DNA of 64,000 nucleotides from an uncultured Roseateles sp. (GCA_946886855.1 CAMPJJ010000020.1:4948-68947), one strand, 5' to 3'. Counted from the stretch's first letter, positions 34,050-43,309 are shown. Numbers and translations: made by a program. Notes: generated by a model not told the origin, from the letters alone.

Positions 34050-34733
34050 ATGCGTTTCCTCCGAGTCCTCGTCCTGACGCGTCGTCATCCGTCCGCCATC
34101 CTGCTGCTCGTGCAGTTGCTGGGCCTGCTGCTCTACCCGCTGCTCGAGGGCAGCCGTTCGGCGCCGCTGGCGCTGGGCGCCTTCGGCATCGTGGTGCTGA
34201 TCTTCACGACGCGCATGGTGCGCAGCACGCCGGGCCTGACCTGGCTGAGCGTGACCATCGCGCTGCCGGCCGTCGTGCTCCTGCTGCTGCAGGCGTTCTG
34301 GCACATGGAGCAGTTGCTGCCCTGGTCCTCGGCGCTGGAGGCGCTGTTCTACTTCTACGCCGCCATCAGCCTGACCGCCTACATGATGAGCGACTGGCAC
34401 GCGACGACCGACGAGCTGTTCGCCGCCGCCGCCACCTTCACGCTGCTGGCCTGGGGCTTCGCTCACCTGTTCGTGGTGGTGCAGGCGCTGTATCCGGGCA
34501 GCTTCTCGGCGGCGGTGGATCCGCAGGCGCCGCGCACCTGGACGGAGCTGATGTTCCTCAGCTTCGCGCTGCTGTCCAGCACCGGCATCGGCGACGTGAT
34601 CCCGGTGAAGCCGCTGGCGCGGGGGGTGACGACGATCGAGATGTTCGTCGGCGTCATGTACCTCGCGGCCGTGGTGTCGCGGCTGATCGGGCTGACGCTG
34701 ATCCGGCAGCGGGAGTTGTCGGATCTGGATTGA
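34050..34733 (+). CDS. Ion-channel-like membrane protein with a single pore loop
   Basis: The 227-residue membrane protein has about five to six hydrophobic spans. Near residue 176 the segment FALLSSTGIGDVIPVKPLAR is placed as a pore loop before a last span (MFVGVMYLAAVVSRLIGLTL), as in two-span-type potassium channels of the Ion_trans_2 class. The filter reads TGIGD instead of TVGYGD, so selectivity is uncertain. No ligand-binding or RCK domain follows. It stands alone between convergent genes. Confidence 0.8.
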   Translation: MRFLRVLVLTRRHPSAILLLVQLLGLLLYPLLEGSRSAPLALGAFGIVVLIFTTRMVRSTPGLTWLSVTIALPAVVLLLLQAFWHMEQLLPWSSALEALFYFYAAISLTAYMMSDWHATTDELFAAAATFTLLAWGFAHLFVVVQALYPGSFSAAVDPQAPRTWTELMFLSFALLSSTGIGDVIPVKPLARGVTTIEMFVGVMYLAAVVSRLIGLTLIRQRELSDLD

Positions 34734-34736
34734 GGC

Positions 34737-36062
34737 TCAGCGCGTCGCCGTTTCCTCATCCCCCGTCGGCAGCCGCAGCGCCCCGGTGTTGTAGTCGTAC
34801 TCGAACACCTCGCCGTGCCGTGCCCAGGTCACCGCGGTCTGCAGCACGGCGTCCGCCTCGGTGTCGTCGAGGTGCTCGCTCAGCAGTCTGAGCACCGGCT
34901 TGTCCGGCATCTCGCCGCTGGGCTCCTGCTCGAGGCTGTGCCGGATGTGCGCGATCAGCGGCACGTGGGCGAGCAACTGCTGACCGAAGAGGTCCCGCCG
35001 CAGCCCGTGCGTGCCGTCCACGTAGCGCCGCCCCAGCGGCGTCAGCTGCAGGTCGCCGCTGTCGAGCTGCGCCAGTCCCAGCAGCGCCAGCGCATGCGCG
35101 ACCGGCAGCAGCTCCGAGTCCGGCAGCCCCGCTTCCTCGCACAGCTGCGGCAGGTCCGCGCGGCCGTCGAAGGGCGGTTCCGTCAGCAGCTCCAGCAGGC
35201 CGTCCATCCGGGCCACGTCGGCCGCCGGCAGGCGCTCGGCCAGCGGCGCCGGCGCCGTCGCCGCATCGACCGCGCCCGCAGTGCGGGACGGCCGCGCCGC
35301 GCCCGCCGTCATCAGCGCATAGACCTCGTCGATCAGCGCGCGCACGTCGGCGCTCTCCGGATCGCGCGGCCGCGGCAGCTGCACCGACAGCTGGCAGCGG
35401 ATCCGCCCCGGATCGCTCGCGAAGATCAGCACGCGGTCGGCCATCATCACGGCCTCCTCGATGTTGTGCGACACCACCAGCATCGCCCGCGTCGGCATGT
35501 GCCCGCCGTCCCACAGCTCGAGGATGTCCTCGCGCAGCCGCTCGCCGGTCAGCACGTCCAGCGCCGAGAAGGCCTCGTCCATCAGCAGCACGTCCGGCTC
35601 GGTCACCAGCGCCCGCGCGATGCCGACCCGCTGCCGCATGCCGCCCGACAGCTCGCGCGGCAGCGCGCCCTCGAAGCCGCCCAGGCCGATCAGCGCGATC
35701 GCCGCCTCGGCCTTGGCTTCGCGCTCGGGCTTGGCGACGCCGCGCGCCTCCAGCCCGAGCTCGACGTTCTGCTGCACCGTCAGCCACGGGAACAGCGCGA
35801 AGGACTGGAACACCATGCTGATGCCCCGCGCCGGTCCCGACAGCGGCTGCCCGCGGTAACGCACCTGGCCCGCGTCGGCCGGCACCAGCCCGGCCATGAT
35901 GCGCAGCAAGGTGCTCTTGCCCGAGCCCGACTGGCCCAGCAGCGCGACGATCTCGCCCTCGCGCAGGTGGAAGTCGACGTCCGCCAGCACGGGACGCGGA
36001 TGACCGTCGGCCGAGCGGAAACGCTTGCCCACGCCGTGGAGTTCGATGATGGATGCGGTCAT
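34737..36062 (-). CDS. NitT/TauT-type ABC ATPase with C-terminal AAA-associated domain
   Basis: The 441-residue ATPase has an ABC domain (1-260) with Walker A GQSGSGKST (about 43), signature [15 protein letters not shown] (about 138) and Walker B VLLMDEAFSALD (about 160). After a linker with poly-Ala it carries an extra C-terminal domain (about 285-430; MDGLLELLTEPPFDGRADLP, then LSEHLDDTEADAVLQTAVTW). This domain is typical of the nitrate/sulfonate-type ATPases with an AAA-associated regulatory region. It pairs with the fused permease upstream. No binding-protein gene is adjacent. Confidence 0.92.
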   Translation of the reverse strand: MTASIIELHGVGKRFRSADGHPRPVLADVDFHLREGEIVALLGQSGSGKSTLLRIMAGLVPADAGQVRYRGQPLSGPARGISMVFQSFALFPWLTVQQNVELGLEARGVAKPEREAKAEAAIALIGLGGFEGALPRELSGGMRQRVGIARALVTEPDVLLMDEAFSALDVLTGERLREDILELWDGGHMPTRAMLVVSHNIEEAVMMADRVLIFASDPGRIRCQLSVQLPRPRDPESADVRALIDEVYALMTAGAARPSRTAGAVDAATAPAPLAERLPAADVARMDGLLELLTEPPFDGRADLPQLCEEAGLPDSELLPVAHALALLGLAQLDSGDLQLTPLGRRYVDGTHGLRRDLFGQQLLAHVPLIAHIRHSLEQEPSGEMPDKPVLRLLSEHLDDTEADAVLQTAVTWARHGEVFEYDYNTGALRLPTGDEETATR

Positions 36063-36086
36063 GCCGGTCTCCTCACAGATCGCAGT

Positions 36087-37838
36087 TCACAGATGCATGC
36101 GGTCTTCGGCCAACCGGTACAGGCGGCGCCAGACGAAGTGGTTCAGGCCCATCACGAAGATGCACATCACGCCGATGCCCAGCGCGATCCGCGGGAAGTC
36201 GCCCTTGGCGGTCATCTCCGCGATGTAGCTGCCCAGGCCGTGTGCCTTGAGCGTGGTGTCGCCCCAGGAGACGTACTCGGCCACGATGCTCGCGTTCCAC
36301 GAGCCGCCGCTGGCGGTGATCGCGCCGGTGACGAAGCTCGGGAACACTGCCGGCAGCAGGTAGCGCCGCCATTTGAGCCAGCCGCTCAGGCCCAGGTTGC
36401 GCGCCGCATGGCGCAGCTCGGCGGGGATGTTGGAGGCGCCCGCGATCACGTTGAACAGCAGGTACCACTGCGTGCCGAAGATCATCAGCGGCGACAGCCA
36501 CACATCGGGGTTGAGCTTCCATCGCACGATCAGCACGACCGCCACCGGGAACAGCAGGTTGGCGGGGAAGGCCGCCAGGAACTGCGCCACCGCCTGCAGC
36601 CGGCCGGACCAGCGCGGGTTCATGCCGATCCAGATGCCCACCGGCACCCACACCAGCGCGGCCAGCGCGATCAGCACCAGCACGCGCACCAGCGTCAGCA
36701 TGCCGAGCCCGAAGACATGACCGGCTTCGGACCAGCCGACCTCGGTATGGACGAAGCGGACCAGGTGGTACAGCGCCACCATCACCGCCGCGGCCACCAC
36801 CGCATCCCAGGCGCGCGTCCAGGTGGCGCCGGCGATGCGCGGGCGGGCGCGGATCGAGGTGCCGTCGTGATGCCGGCGGAACCACACCAGGCTGCCTTCG
36901 AGCCGGTCCACCAGCCATGCCGCCGAGCGCCGCGTGAGCGAGGTGCGCCGCAGCCAGTTCAGCATCCACGACTGGGGCGCGGTGTCGGTGCCGCTGTCCT
37001 CGAAGCGGAACTTGTCCGCCCACGCGACCAGCGGCCGGAATACGAGCTGGTCGTAGAGCACGATGCCCACGAGCATCGCGACGATCGCCCAGCCGATCGC
37101 GCCGAGGTCGCGGGCCTCGATCGCCATCGCGATGTAGGAGCCGACGCCGGGCAGCTTGATGCTCTGGTCGGAGACCGAGATCGCCTCCGACGCGACGACG
37201 AAGAACCAGCCGCCGGACATCGACATCATCATGTTCCACAGCAGGCCCGGCATCGCGTAGGGCAGCTCCAGCCGCCAGAAGCGCTGCCAGCCCGACAGCT
37301 GGAAAACGCGCGCCGCCTCGTCGAGTTCCGACGGCACCGTGCGCAGCGACTGGTACAGGCTGAAGGCCATGTTCCAGGCCTGCGAGGTGAAGATGGCGAA
37401 GATCGCCGCGCACTCGACGCCCAGCAGGTTGCCGGGGAAGAGCGCGATGAAGCCGGTGACCGTGATCGACAGGAAGCCCAGGATCGGGATCGACTGGAGG
37501 ATGTCGAGCATCGGCACCAGCACCTTCTCCGCGGCGCGGACCTTGGCCGCGAGCACCGCGAAGACCGCGCTGAACAGCAGCGCCAGCAGCATCGCCGCCA
37601 GCATCCGCAGGTTGGTGCGCAGCAGGTAGTAGGGCAGGTGGGACGGATCCAGCGACAGCGGCAGCGGATCGCCCAGCGCGAACGGGCGCGCCATCTGCGC
37701 GGCGCCGTAGGCCAGCAGCACCAGCAGCGCCAGCACCAGCGGCAGCAGCGCCCAGTCCCAGCGGTTGGAGCCCGCCTCGACGACCGGACGGGGGAAGAAT
37801 TGGCGGCGGTCCATGAGCTTGGCTTTCTCGTTCTGCAT
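36087..37838 (-). CDS. Fused double-domain ABC permease (NitT/TauT type)
   Basis: The 583-residue membrane protein contains two permease domains in tandem. The first has the EAA-like loop PSELDEAARVFQLSGWQRFW (about 167-186); the second has PAELRHAARNLGLSGWLKWR (about 473-492). About twelve spans are predicted in total. The fusion replaces the usual homodimer and goes with the AAA-associated ATPase encoded just downstream. The substrate is unknown; family members import anions such as nitrate, sulfonates or related compounds. Transcription continues into the ATPase gene 24 bases on. Confidence 0.92.
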   Translation of the reverse strand: MQNEKAKLMDRRQFFPRPVVEAGSNRWDWALLPLVLALLVLLAYGAAQMARPFALGDPLPLSLDPSHLPYYLLRTNLRMLAAMLLALLFSAVFAVLAAKVRAAEKVLVPMLDILQSIPILGFLSITVTGFIALFPGNLLGVECAAIFAIFTSQAWNMAFSLYQSLRTVPSELDEAARVFQLSGWQRFWRLELPYAMPGLLWNMMMSMSGGWFFVVASEAISVSDQSIKLPGVGSYIAMAIEARDLGAIGWAIVAMLVGIVLYDQLVFRPLVAWADKFRFEDSGTDTAPQSWMLNWLRRTSLTRRSAAWLVDRLEGSLVWFRRHHDGTSIRARPRIAGATWTRAWDAVVAAAVMVALYHLVRFVHTEVGWSEAGHVFGLGMLTLVRVLVLIALAALVWVPVGIWIGMNPRWSGRLQAVAQFLAAFPANLLFPVAVVLIVRWKLNPDVWLSPLMIFGTQWYLLFNVIAGASNIPAELRHAARNLGLSGWLKWRRYLLPAVFPSFVTGAITASGGSWNASIVAEYVSWGDTTLKAHGLGSYIAEMTAKGDFPRIALGIGVMCIFVMGLNHFVWRRLYRLAEDRMHL

Positions 37839-37939
37839 GGATTCCAGGGAACAGACGGCCTCCTGGGCCCCCCGCGCGAAGCTGCGCAGGATGCCTGGGC
37901 CTCCCTTCAGAAACCTGTCCGGTTTCTGGCCCGAGTCTG

Positions 37940-38806
37940 TCAGGCCCGCAGCGCCTGCGCCACCTCGAAGAACGAGTTCAGCAGCAGGCTGTCCCGGCGC
38001 TCCTTCAGGCAGTAGAGGTGCGTCTCGGTGTGGGCCGGATCGCCGTCGATGCGCACGGGTCGGAAGCGGGCGTCGGGGATGAACTCGGCCTCGGAGACGA
38101 CACCGATGCCGATGCCGCGCGCGGCGGCTTCCCGCAGCGCCTCGCGGCTGCCGATCTCCATCGCGATGCGCGGCGTCACGCCGGCTTCCTGCAAGGCGGC
38201 CGTGAGCGCGCGACGCGTGCTCGAGCCCGCCTCGCGCTGCAGCAGCGGCTGGTCCGCGAGCTCCTTCAACGCGACGCTCCGGCGCCGCGCGAAGGGATGG
38301 TCGAGATGGACGAACAGGATGATCGCGTGGCGCGCGTAGGGCAGGGTCACGAAGTCCGGCGCGTCATGGACGCGCGCGAGCACGCCGATGTCGATGATGT
38401 AGTTCTCCAGGTCGGCGATGACCTGCGCCGAATTGCCCATGCGGATCGACACGTCGACCTTCGGATAGCGCTTCCGGTAGGCGTCCACCATCTCGATCAC
38501 GTGGAAGGGTCCCACCGCGCCGAGCTTGAGCTGGCCGCTGCTGAGCTCGCCGCAGTCGTGCATCAGGTTGTAGGCCTCGACCTCCAGCGCGGCGAGCTGG
38601 CGCGCGATGGGCAGCAGCTGCTCGCCCACGCTGCTCAGCTCGATCCGATGTCCCCGGCGGTGGAACAGCGTCACCTTGTGCTGCTGCTCGAGGGCCTGGA
38701 CCTGCATGGTCAGCGTGGGCTGCGACAGGCCCAGCGCCCGCGCCGCGGCGCTGAAGCTGCCATGCCGGGCGACGGCGAGGAAGGCACGGAGTTTGGCGGC
38801 GGACAT
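37940..38806 (-). CDS. LysR-family transcriptional regulator
   Basis: The 288-residue regulator has an N-terminal winged helix (LRAFLAVARHGSFSAAARAL and LSQPTLTMQVQALEQQ, 7-45) and a substrate-binding domain from about 90 (GQLKLGAVGPFHVIEMVDAY). It is upstream of and co-oriented with the fused ABC permease, which it may control. It is also divergent from the PAN/phosphodiesterase gene across an AT-rich spacer. The effector is unknown. The start is the ATG just before the helix-turn-helix. Confidence 0.92.
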   Translation of the reverse strand: MSAAKLRAFLAVARHGSFSAAARALGLSQPTLTMQVQALEQQHKVTLFHRRGHRIELSSVGEQLLPIARQLAALEVEAYNLMHDCGELSSGQLKLGAVGPFHVIEMVDAYRKRYPKVDVSIRMGNSAQVIADLENYIIDIGVLARVHDAPDFVTLPYARHAIILFVHLDHPFARRRSVALKELADQPLLQREAGSSTRRALTAALQEAGVTPRIAMEIGSREALREAAARGIGIGVVSEAEFIPDARFRPVRIDGDPAHTETHLYCLKERRDSLLLNSFFEVAQALRA

Positions 38807-38824
38807 ATATGGATGGTATAGATT

Positions 38825-38847
38825 AAATTGATATTTTTGATTAATTT
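38825..38847. promoter_or_regulatory. AT-rich imperfect dyad between divergent genes, possible LysR site
   Basis: The 148-base spacer holds an AT-rich island, exceptional in this DNA. In it AAATTGAT and GATTAATTT form an imperfect inverted repeat, of the T-N11-A type that LysR proteins favour. It lies about 20 bases upstream of the LysR start and 110 upstream of the divergent gene. Autoregulation is plausible but unproven. Confidence 0.4.
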
Positions 38848-38954
38848 GAAAAATCTGTTCGATCGTCCCATACTGCGTACGCCATCAGCGCTGATTGGTC
38901 GGTCCTTCTTTCCAAAACAACGGGGTCCTGCACGAGGGAGCCCCAGGAGACACC

Positions 38955-40475
38955 ATGAGACATCGCATCCTCCCCTGCGGGGTAGGCGCGGCGCTGCGTG
39001 CGCTGACGGCCTGTTCCGCGCTGATGGTCCTGGCCGGCGCGGCCCCCGCGCAGACTTCCGCACCGCCGTCCGCCCTTTCGCTCTTCAAGCTGACCCGCGA
39101 GGCGGGCCTGCCCAAGTACGACCAGGAACGCCTGCTCACCTTCAACGATGCGCAGGGCATGCCGCGCACGATCACGCCGGAAGCCTGCGCCGCCGCCTGC
39201 ACGTCGGATCCGCGACGCAACTGGTGCGTGAGCTTCGACTTCGACTGGCGGGCCGCCGTCTGCGCGCTCAAGGGCTATCGCGCCGCCGAGGTCGGCGGCC
39301 TGACGAGCCTGCCCCGTCAGAGCTGGGATCACTATGCGTTGATCGAGCCGGCACCGGAGCCGCTCAAGGATTTCGCGAAGACCGCCGACGCCGCCATCTC
39401 CGGCAACAACGTGGAACGCCTGACCGGGGTGTCGCCGCAGGGCTGCGCCCAGGCCTGCAAGGATCCGTCGCGGTCGGGCTGGTGCAAGTCCTTCGACTTC
39501 CACAAGAACGACCAGCGCTGCGACCTCAGCGACAAGCAGGCGTGGGACGTGGGCGGCCTCGCCAAGGACTATCCGGGGCATCCGTACGACCATTACGCGC
39601 TGATCCCCGGCTACGGCGTGCCGAACCCGATCACCGGATCGAACGGCCGCAAGCACCTGCTCGTGATCGGTCTCGACGGGCTGCGCGGCGACGCGCTGTT
39701 CTGCAACGGCTGCGCGGTGACACCCGCCCTGAGCAGGCTCGCCCAGGGTGGCGCATGGCATCGGAACGTGCTGGCGGGGGGGCCGCAAGCCACCCTCAGC
39801 GGACCCGGCTGGTCGACCTTGTTCACCGGCTACTGGAAGGCCGACCATGGCGTGGCCGACAACGATCTGTCCCGCGTCCTGCTGAAGCCGCATCTCTTCG
39901 ACGTGATCAAGGCGCGCTATCCCACCGCGACGGTGGCCGTTGCCGCGGACTGGCTCAATCTGGTCAGCAACCTGAAGCCGAGGCAGACCGACTTCCTCCT
40001 GCACTACGAGCCCAAGCAATCCCAGCAGGCGACGGATGCGGTCAAGGGCTGGCTGTCGTGGAAAAACCCGCCGACGGCGATCTTCTACTACCTGCACAAC
40101 ACCGACATCCACGAGCAGGCCTATGAGCCGCTCAATGCGTTCTATCAGTCCAAGATCAAGGGCGAAGACGCGCAGATCCAGCAGGTGCTGGACAAGCTGG
40201 CCGCGCGCCCGACCCTGGCGGAGGAGGAGTGGTTGATCGTCGTCGTCTCGGACCACGGCGGCATCAACGGCAGCCATGGCGGGCAGACGGGCGCCGAGCG
40301 CGATTCGCTGCTGATCCTCAACAGCAACCATGGCAATCCGGCCAAGCCGGCCTACTGCCGCGGTGACCTCACCGGCACGCCCTTGCTTCAGGTGGATTCG
40401 TTGACGCCGCACGCGCTGGACTTCCTGGGTCTTCCCAACACCACGATCGGCCGCAAGCACCCCGCCTGCGGTTGA
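38955..40475 (+). CDS. Secreted alkaline-phosphatase-superfamily protein with two PAN-like modules
   Basis: The 506-residue protein has a signal peptide (core ALTACSALMVLAGAAPAQ). Two repeated cysteine-rich modules follow (about 60-135 and 150-230), each with Cys-xxx-Cys, NWCVSFDF or GWCKSFDF, and a closing DHYALI; they resemble PAN/Apple domains that bind sugars or proteins. From about 234 an alkaline-phosphatase-superfamily phosphodiesterase domain follows, with metal ligand motif LVIGLDGLRGD, GPGWSTLFTG around the expected nucleophile (about 284), NTDIHE and VVSDHGG (about 430). It probably hydrolyses a phosphodiester or related bond outside the cytoplasm. The ATG follows CAGGAGA. Confidence 0.85.
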   Translation: MRHRILPCGVGAALRALTACSALMVLAGAAPAQTSAPPSALSLFKLTREAGLPKYDQERLLTFNDAQGMPRTITPEACAAACTSDPRRNWCVSFDFDWRAAVCALKGYRAAEVGGLTSLPRQSWDHYALIEPAPEPLKDFAKTADAAISGNNVERLTGVSPQGCAQACKDPSRSGWCKSFDFHKNDQRCDLSDKQAWDVGGLAKDYPGHPYDHYALIPGYGVPNPITGSNGRKHLLVIGLDGLRGDALFCNGCAVTPALSRLAQGGAWHRNVLAGGPQATLSGPGWSTLFTGYWKADHGVADNDLSRVLLKPHLFDVIKARYPTATVAVAADWLNLVSNLKPRQTDFLLHYEPKQSQQATDAVKGWLSWKNPPTAIFYYLHNTDIHEQAYEPLNAFYQSKIKGEDAQIQQVLDKLAARPTLAEEEWLIVVVSDHGGINGSHGGQTGAERDSLLILNSNHGNPAKPAYCRGDLTGTPLLQVDSLTPHALDFLGLPNTTIGRKHPACG

Positions 40476-40495
40476 GGGCAGGACGCCTCATCGAC

Positions 40496-40517
40496 GGCCG
40501 CCTTCGGGCGGCCTTTT
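40496..40517 (+). terminator. Intrinsic terminator after the phosphodiesterase-like gene
   Basis: GGCCGCC and GGCGGCC form a 7-bp stem on a TTCG tetraloop, followed by TTTT. It separates this gene from the phosphonate cluster. Confidence 0.87.
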
Positions 40518-40652
40518 CATTGGCGCATCCTGTCCTGCCCGCGATGATGCATAGAGGCGATCGATGATTTGATGAAGAAAATCTGATTGCATCAATGAAT
40601 CCCTTGTCACATCGGATTCATAGAGTGCCGGCATCCGCTCACCACTTCCTGG

Positions 40653-41573
40653 ATGCCGCCCATGTCGACGACCCTTCAGCCCAGTCAGCCCCGTCCGCCC
40701 CGCTTTTCCGTTCTCCGTCGCGCCGTCCTGGCCGCCGGAGTCGCCCTGGCGGCAGGGCTGCCGGTGGTGTCCGCCGCCCAGCCGCAGACGCTGACGATCG
40801 GCCTGATCCCGGCCGAGGACTCGCAGGCGATGATCGAATCCAGCCGCCAGGTGCTGGACGCGCTGCAGCAGCAGCTCGGCATGCCGGTGAAGCCCTTCGT
40901 GGCCACCGACTACAACGGCGTCATCGAGGCGCTGCGCTCGAAGAAGCTGGACGTGGCCTACCTCGGTCCGTTCTCGTACGTGCTGGCCAGCTCGGTCGCG
41001 AACGTCGAGGCCTTCGCCGTCGCCGTCACCAGGAAGACCGGCCAGAGCGCCTACAAGAGCGTGATCCTGGCCCGCAAGGACAGCGGCGTGCACACGGTCG
41101 CTGAGCTCAAGGGGAAGAACTTCGCGTTCGTCGATCCGAGCTCCGCCTCCGGCCACCTGTTCCCCAAGGCCGGCCTGCAGGCCGCCGGCTACGACCCGGA
41201 CGCGCTGTTCGGCCGCGTGCTGTTCTCGGGCTCGCACGACGCCAGCATCCTGGCCGTCGCCAACAGGAAGGTCGATGCGGCCGCCGTCGCCGATCGCATC
41301 TTCGCCAGCGCCGTCGCCAAGGGCACGGTCAAGCAGGACGACTTCGTCGTGCTCTGGTCGTCCAAGCCGATTCCCGAATCGCCCATGGTCTGGCGCAAGG
41401 ACCTCGATCCCGCGCTGAAGGAGAAGATCGCCAAGGCGCTGGCCAACCTCAAGGACGTGAAGTGGGGCGACCAGGGCGTGCTCAACGGCTTCCAGCCGAC
41501 CAGCGATGCCGCCTACGACGTCGTCCGCGACACGGCCAAGGTGCTCAAGCTCGACCTGCGGAGCATGAAGTGA
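40653..41573 (+). CDS. phnD: Phosphonate-binding periplasmic protein
   Basis: PhnD binds phosphonates in the periplasm and delivers them to PhnE/PhnC. The 306-residue protein has a signal peptide (RRAVLAAGVALAAGLPVVSA) and then LTIGLIPAEDSQAMIESSRQ, the usual mature start. Family landmarks are DVAYLGPFSYVLAS, YKSVILARKDSGVHTVAELK, FVDPSSASGHLFPKAGL and SGSHDASILAVANRKVDAAA. An ATG three codons downstream is an alternative start. The stop overlaps the phnC start. The 177-base upstream region contains a 7-4-7 motif resembling a Pho box (40614-40631). Confidence 0.95.
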   Translation: MPPMSTTLQPSQPRPPRFSVLRRAVLAAGVALAAGLPVVSAAQPQTLTIGLIPAEDSQAMIESSRQVLDALQQQLGMPVKPFVATDYNGVIEALRSKKLDVAYLGPFSYVLASSVANVEAFAVAVTRKTGQSAYKSVILARKDSGVHTVAELKGKNFAFVDPSSASGHLFPKAGLQAAGYDPDALFGRVLFSGSHDASILAVANRKVDAAAVADRIFASAVAKGTVKQDDFVVLWSSKPIPESPMVWRKDLDPALKEKIAKALANLKDVKWGDQGVLNGFQPTSDAAYDVVRDTAKVLKLDLRSMK

Positions 41574-42370
41574 TCACGCTGCGCGGCGTCACCAAGCGCT
41601 TCGGCGACAACGCCGTGCTGCGCGGCGTGGACCTGGACGCGAAGGCCGGCGAGTTCCTCGTCGTGCTCGGCCCGTCGGGCGCGGGCAAATCCACGCTGCT
41701 GCGCTGCATGAATCGCCTGGCGCAGCCCGATGCCGGCGCGATGACGATCGCTGGACTGGATGCCATGTCCGCCACGCGCGCCGCCGACGTGCGTGAGTTG
41801 CGACGCCGCGTCGCCATGGTGTTCCAGCATCACCACGTCGTGCCGCGCCTGAGCGTGGTGAAGAACGTGCTGACGGGGCGCCTCGGCGCGGTGTCGACCT
41901 GGAGTTCGGTGCTGCAGCTGTTCCGCGCCGCGGACCTGGCGCTGGCGCTGGAATGCCTCGATCGCGTCGGTCTCGCCCACAAGGCGGATGAGCGCACCGA
42001 TTCGCTGTCCGGCGGCCAGATGCAGCGCGTGGGCATCGCCCGCGCGCTGGCGCAGCGCCCGCAGGTGATCCTGGCCGACGAGCCCGTGGCGAGCCTGGAT
42101 CCGCACACCGCGCGTCAGGCGCTCGGTTACCTGAAGCAGGCCTGTCGCGAGCTCGGCATCACCGTCGTCTGCAACCTGCACCAGGTCGACTACGCGAGGG
42201 AATTCGGCGACCGGATCGTCGGTCTGTCGCAGGGCCGGGTGCTGTTCGATCGGCTGCCGGCCGAGCTGTCCGACGCGCAACTCGATGAGCTTTACGCCGG
42301 CCGAGCCGCTCAGGTCGGACTGCAACTGATCGGGCCGGTGACCGTCGAGGACGAAAGGAAAACCGCATGA
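41570..42370 (+). CDS. phnC: Phosphonate ABC transporter ATPase
   Basis: PhnC energises phosphonate import. From this GTG, which overlaps the phnD stop, the protein has 266 residues and starts with the domain itself ([20 protein letters not shown]). Walker A is GPSGAGKST (about 34), the Q-loop region [20 protein letters not shown] is PhnC-typical, the signature [15 protein letters not shown] is near 146, and Walker B is [13 protein letters not shown] near 167. The switch His is in CNLHQVDYA. The stop overlaps the phnE start. Confidence 0.95.
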   Translation: MITLRGVTKRFGDNAVLRGVDLDAKAGEFLVVLGPSGAGKSTLLRCMNRLAQPDAGAMTIAGLDAMSATRAADVRELRRRVAMVFQHHHVVPRLSVVKNVLTGRLGAVSTWSSVLQLFRAADLALALECLDRVGLAHKADERTDSLSGGQMQRVGIARALAQRPQVILADEPVASLDPHTARQALGYLKQACRELGITVVCNLHQVDYAREFGDRIVGLSQGRVLFDRLPAELSDAQLDELYAGRAAQVGLQLIGPVTVEDERKTA

Positions 42371-43224
42371 CGACGATGAATGCCGTCGACCGCGCCGCCG
42401 CCGATCGCGCTGCCCACCGCTATCGCTGGCTGGTCGGTCTGCCCTCGACCCCGGCCGGATGGACGAAGCTGCTGGTCGCGATGCTGCTGGGCCTGTGGGC
42501 GCTGCAATGGAGCGCGACGGGCGCCCAGCTGAGTCCGACGGAACTCGCCAACGGCCTGCCGCAGATCGCCGACTTCCTGAGTCGCACCTGGCCGCCGGAC
42601 TGGCGCATCCTCGACCGGCTGTGGGCGCCGGCGCTGGAGACCATCCAGATCGCCGTGTGGGGCACGCTGCTGGGCGCGGTCGCCGCGGTGCCGGTCTCCT
42701 TCCTCGCGGCGCGCAACCTGCAGGGCCCGCGCTGGCTGTACCGGCTGACGCGCCAGGGCCTGAACGTGACGCGCAGCATCAACGAACTGATCCTCGCGCT
42801 GGTGTTCGTGTCGGCGGTGGGGCTGGGCCCGTTCCCCGGCGTGCTGGCGCTGGCCGTCCACGGCGCGGGGATGCTCGGCAAGTTCTTCGCCGAGGCGATC
42901 GAGGAGATCGACGCGGGCCCGCTCGAGGCGCTGCGCGCCACCGGCGCCCGGCCGCTGCAGGTGATCGTCTTCGGCGTGCTGCCGCAGGTGATCACCGCGT
43001 GGATCGCCGTCGTGCTGTACCGCTTCGAGGTCAACCTGCGCTCGGCGACGGTGCTCGGCATGGTGGGCGCGGGCGGCCTGGGTTTCGAGCTGGTGGGCAG
43101 CCTCAAGCTGTTCAAGTACCCCGAGACGGCGACCTGCATCATCGTCATCACCGTGATGGTGGTCGCCGCGGACTTCGTGTCGAGCCGACTGCGTCGAGCG
43201 ATCCAGGACAGCGGCCGGCATTGA
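42367..43224 (+). CDS. phnE: Phosphonate ABC transporter permease
   Basis: The 285-residue inner-membrane permease has about five to six spans. Characteristic segments are ETIQIAVWGTLLGAVAAVPV (about 92-111), FLAARNLQGPRWLYRLTRQG, RSINELILALVFVSAVGLGP, the EAA loop IEEIDAGPLEALRATGARPL (about 178-197) and YRFEVNLRSATVLGMVGAGG. Together with phnD and phnC it makes a complete importer. The start overlaps phnC by four bases. Confidence 0.95.
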   Translation: MTTMNAVDRAAADRAAHRYRWLVGLPSTPAGWTKLLVAMLLGLWALQWSATGAQLSPTELANGLPQIADFLSRTWPPDWRILDRLWAPALETIQIAVWGTLLGAVAAVPVSFLAARNLQGPRWLYRLTRQGLNVTRSINELILALVFVSAVGLGPFPGVLALAVHGAGMLGKFFAEAIEEIDAGPLEALRATGARPLQVIVFGVLPQVITAWIAVVLYRFEVNLRSATVLGMVGAGGLGFELVGSLKLFKYPETATCIIVITVMVVAADFVSSRLRRAIQDSGRH

Positions 43225-43309
43225 GACCGACGGCGCTGCCGTCGACGAGAGCCCGACGAGAACCTGCGAACACCTGCGAGAACCAACAAGAGACGACGAG
43301 GACAACGAC

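Noticed and set aside
34815..38015. Open frame of 1066 codons on the plus strand opposite the NitT/TauT-type genes
   Set aside because: It is antisense to an ATPase and permease with clear motifs and shows no domain of its own.
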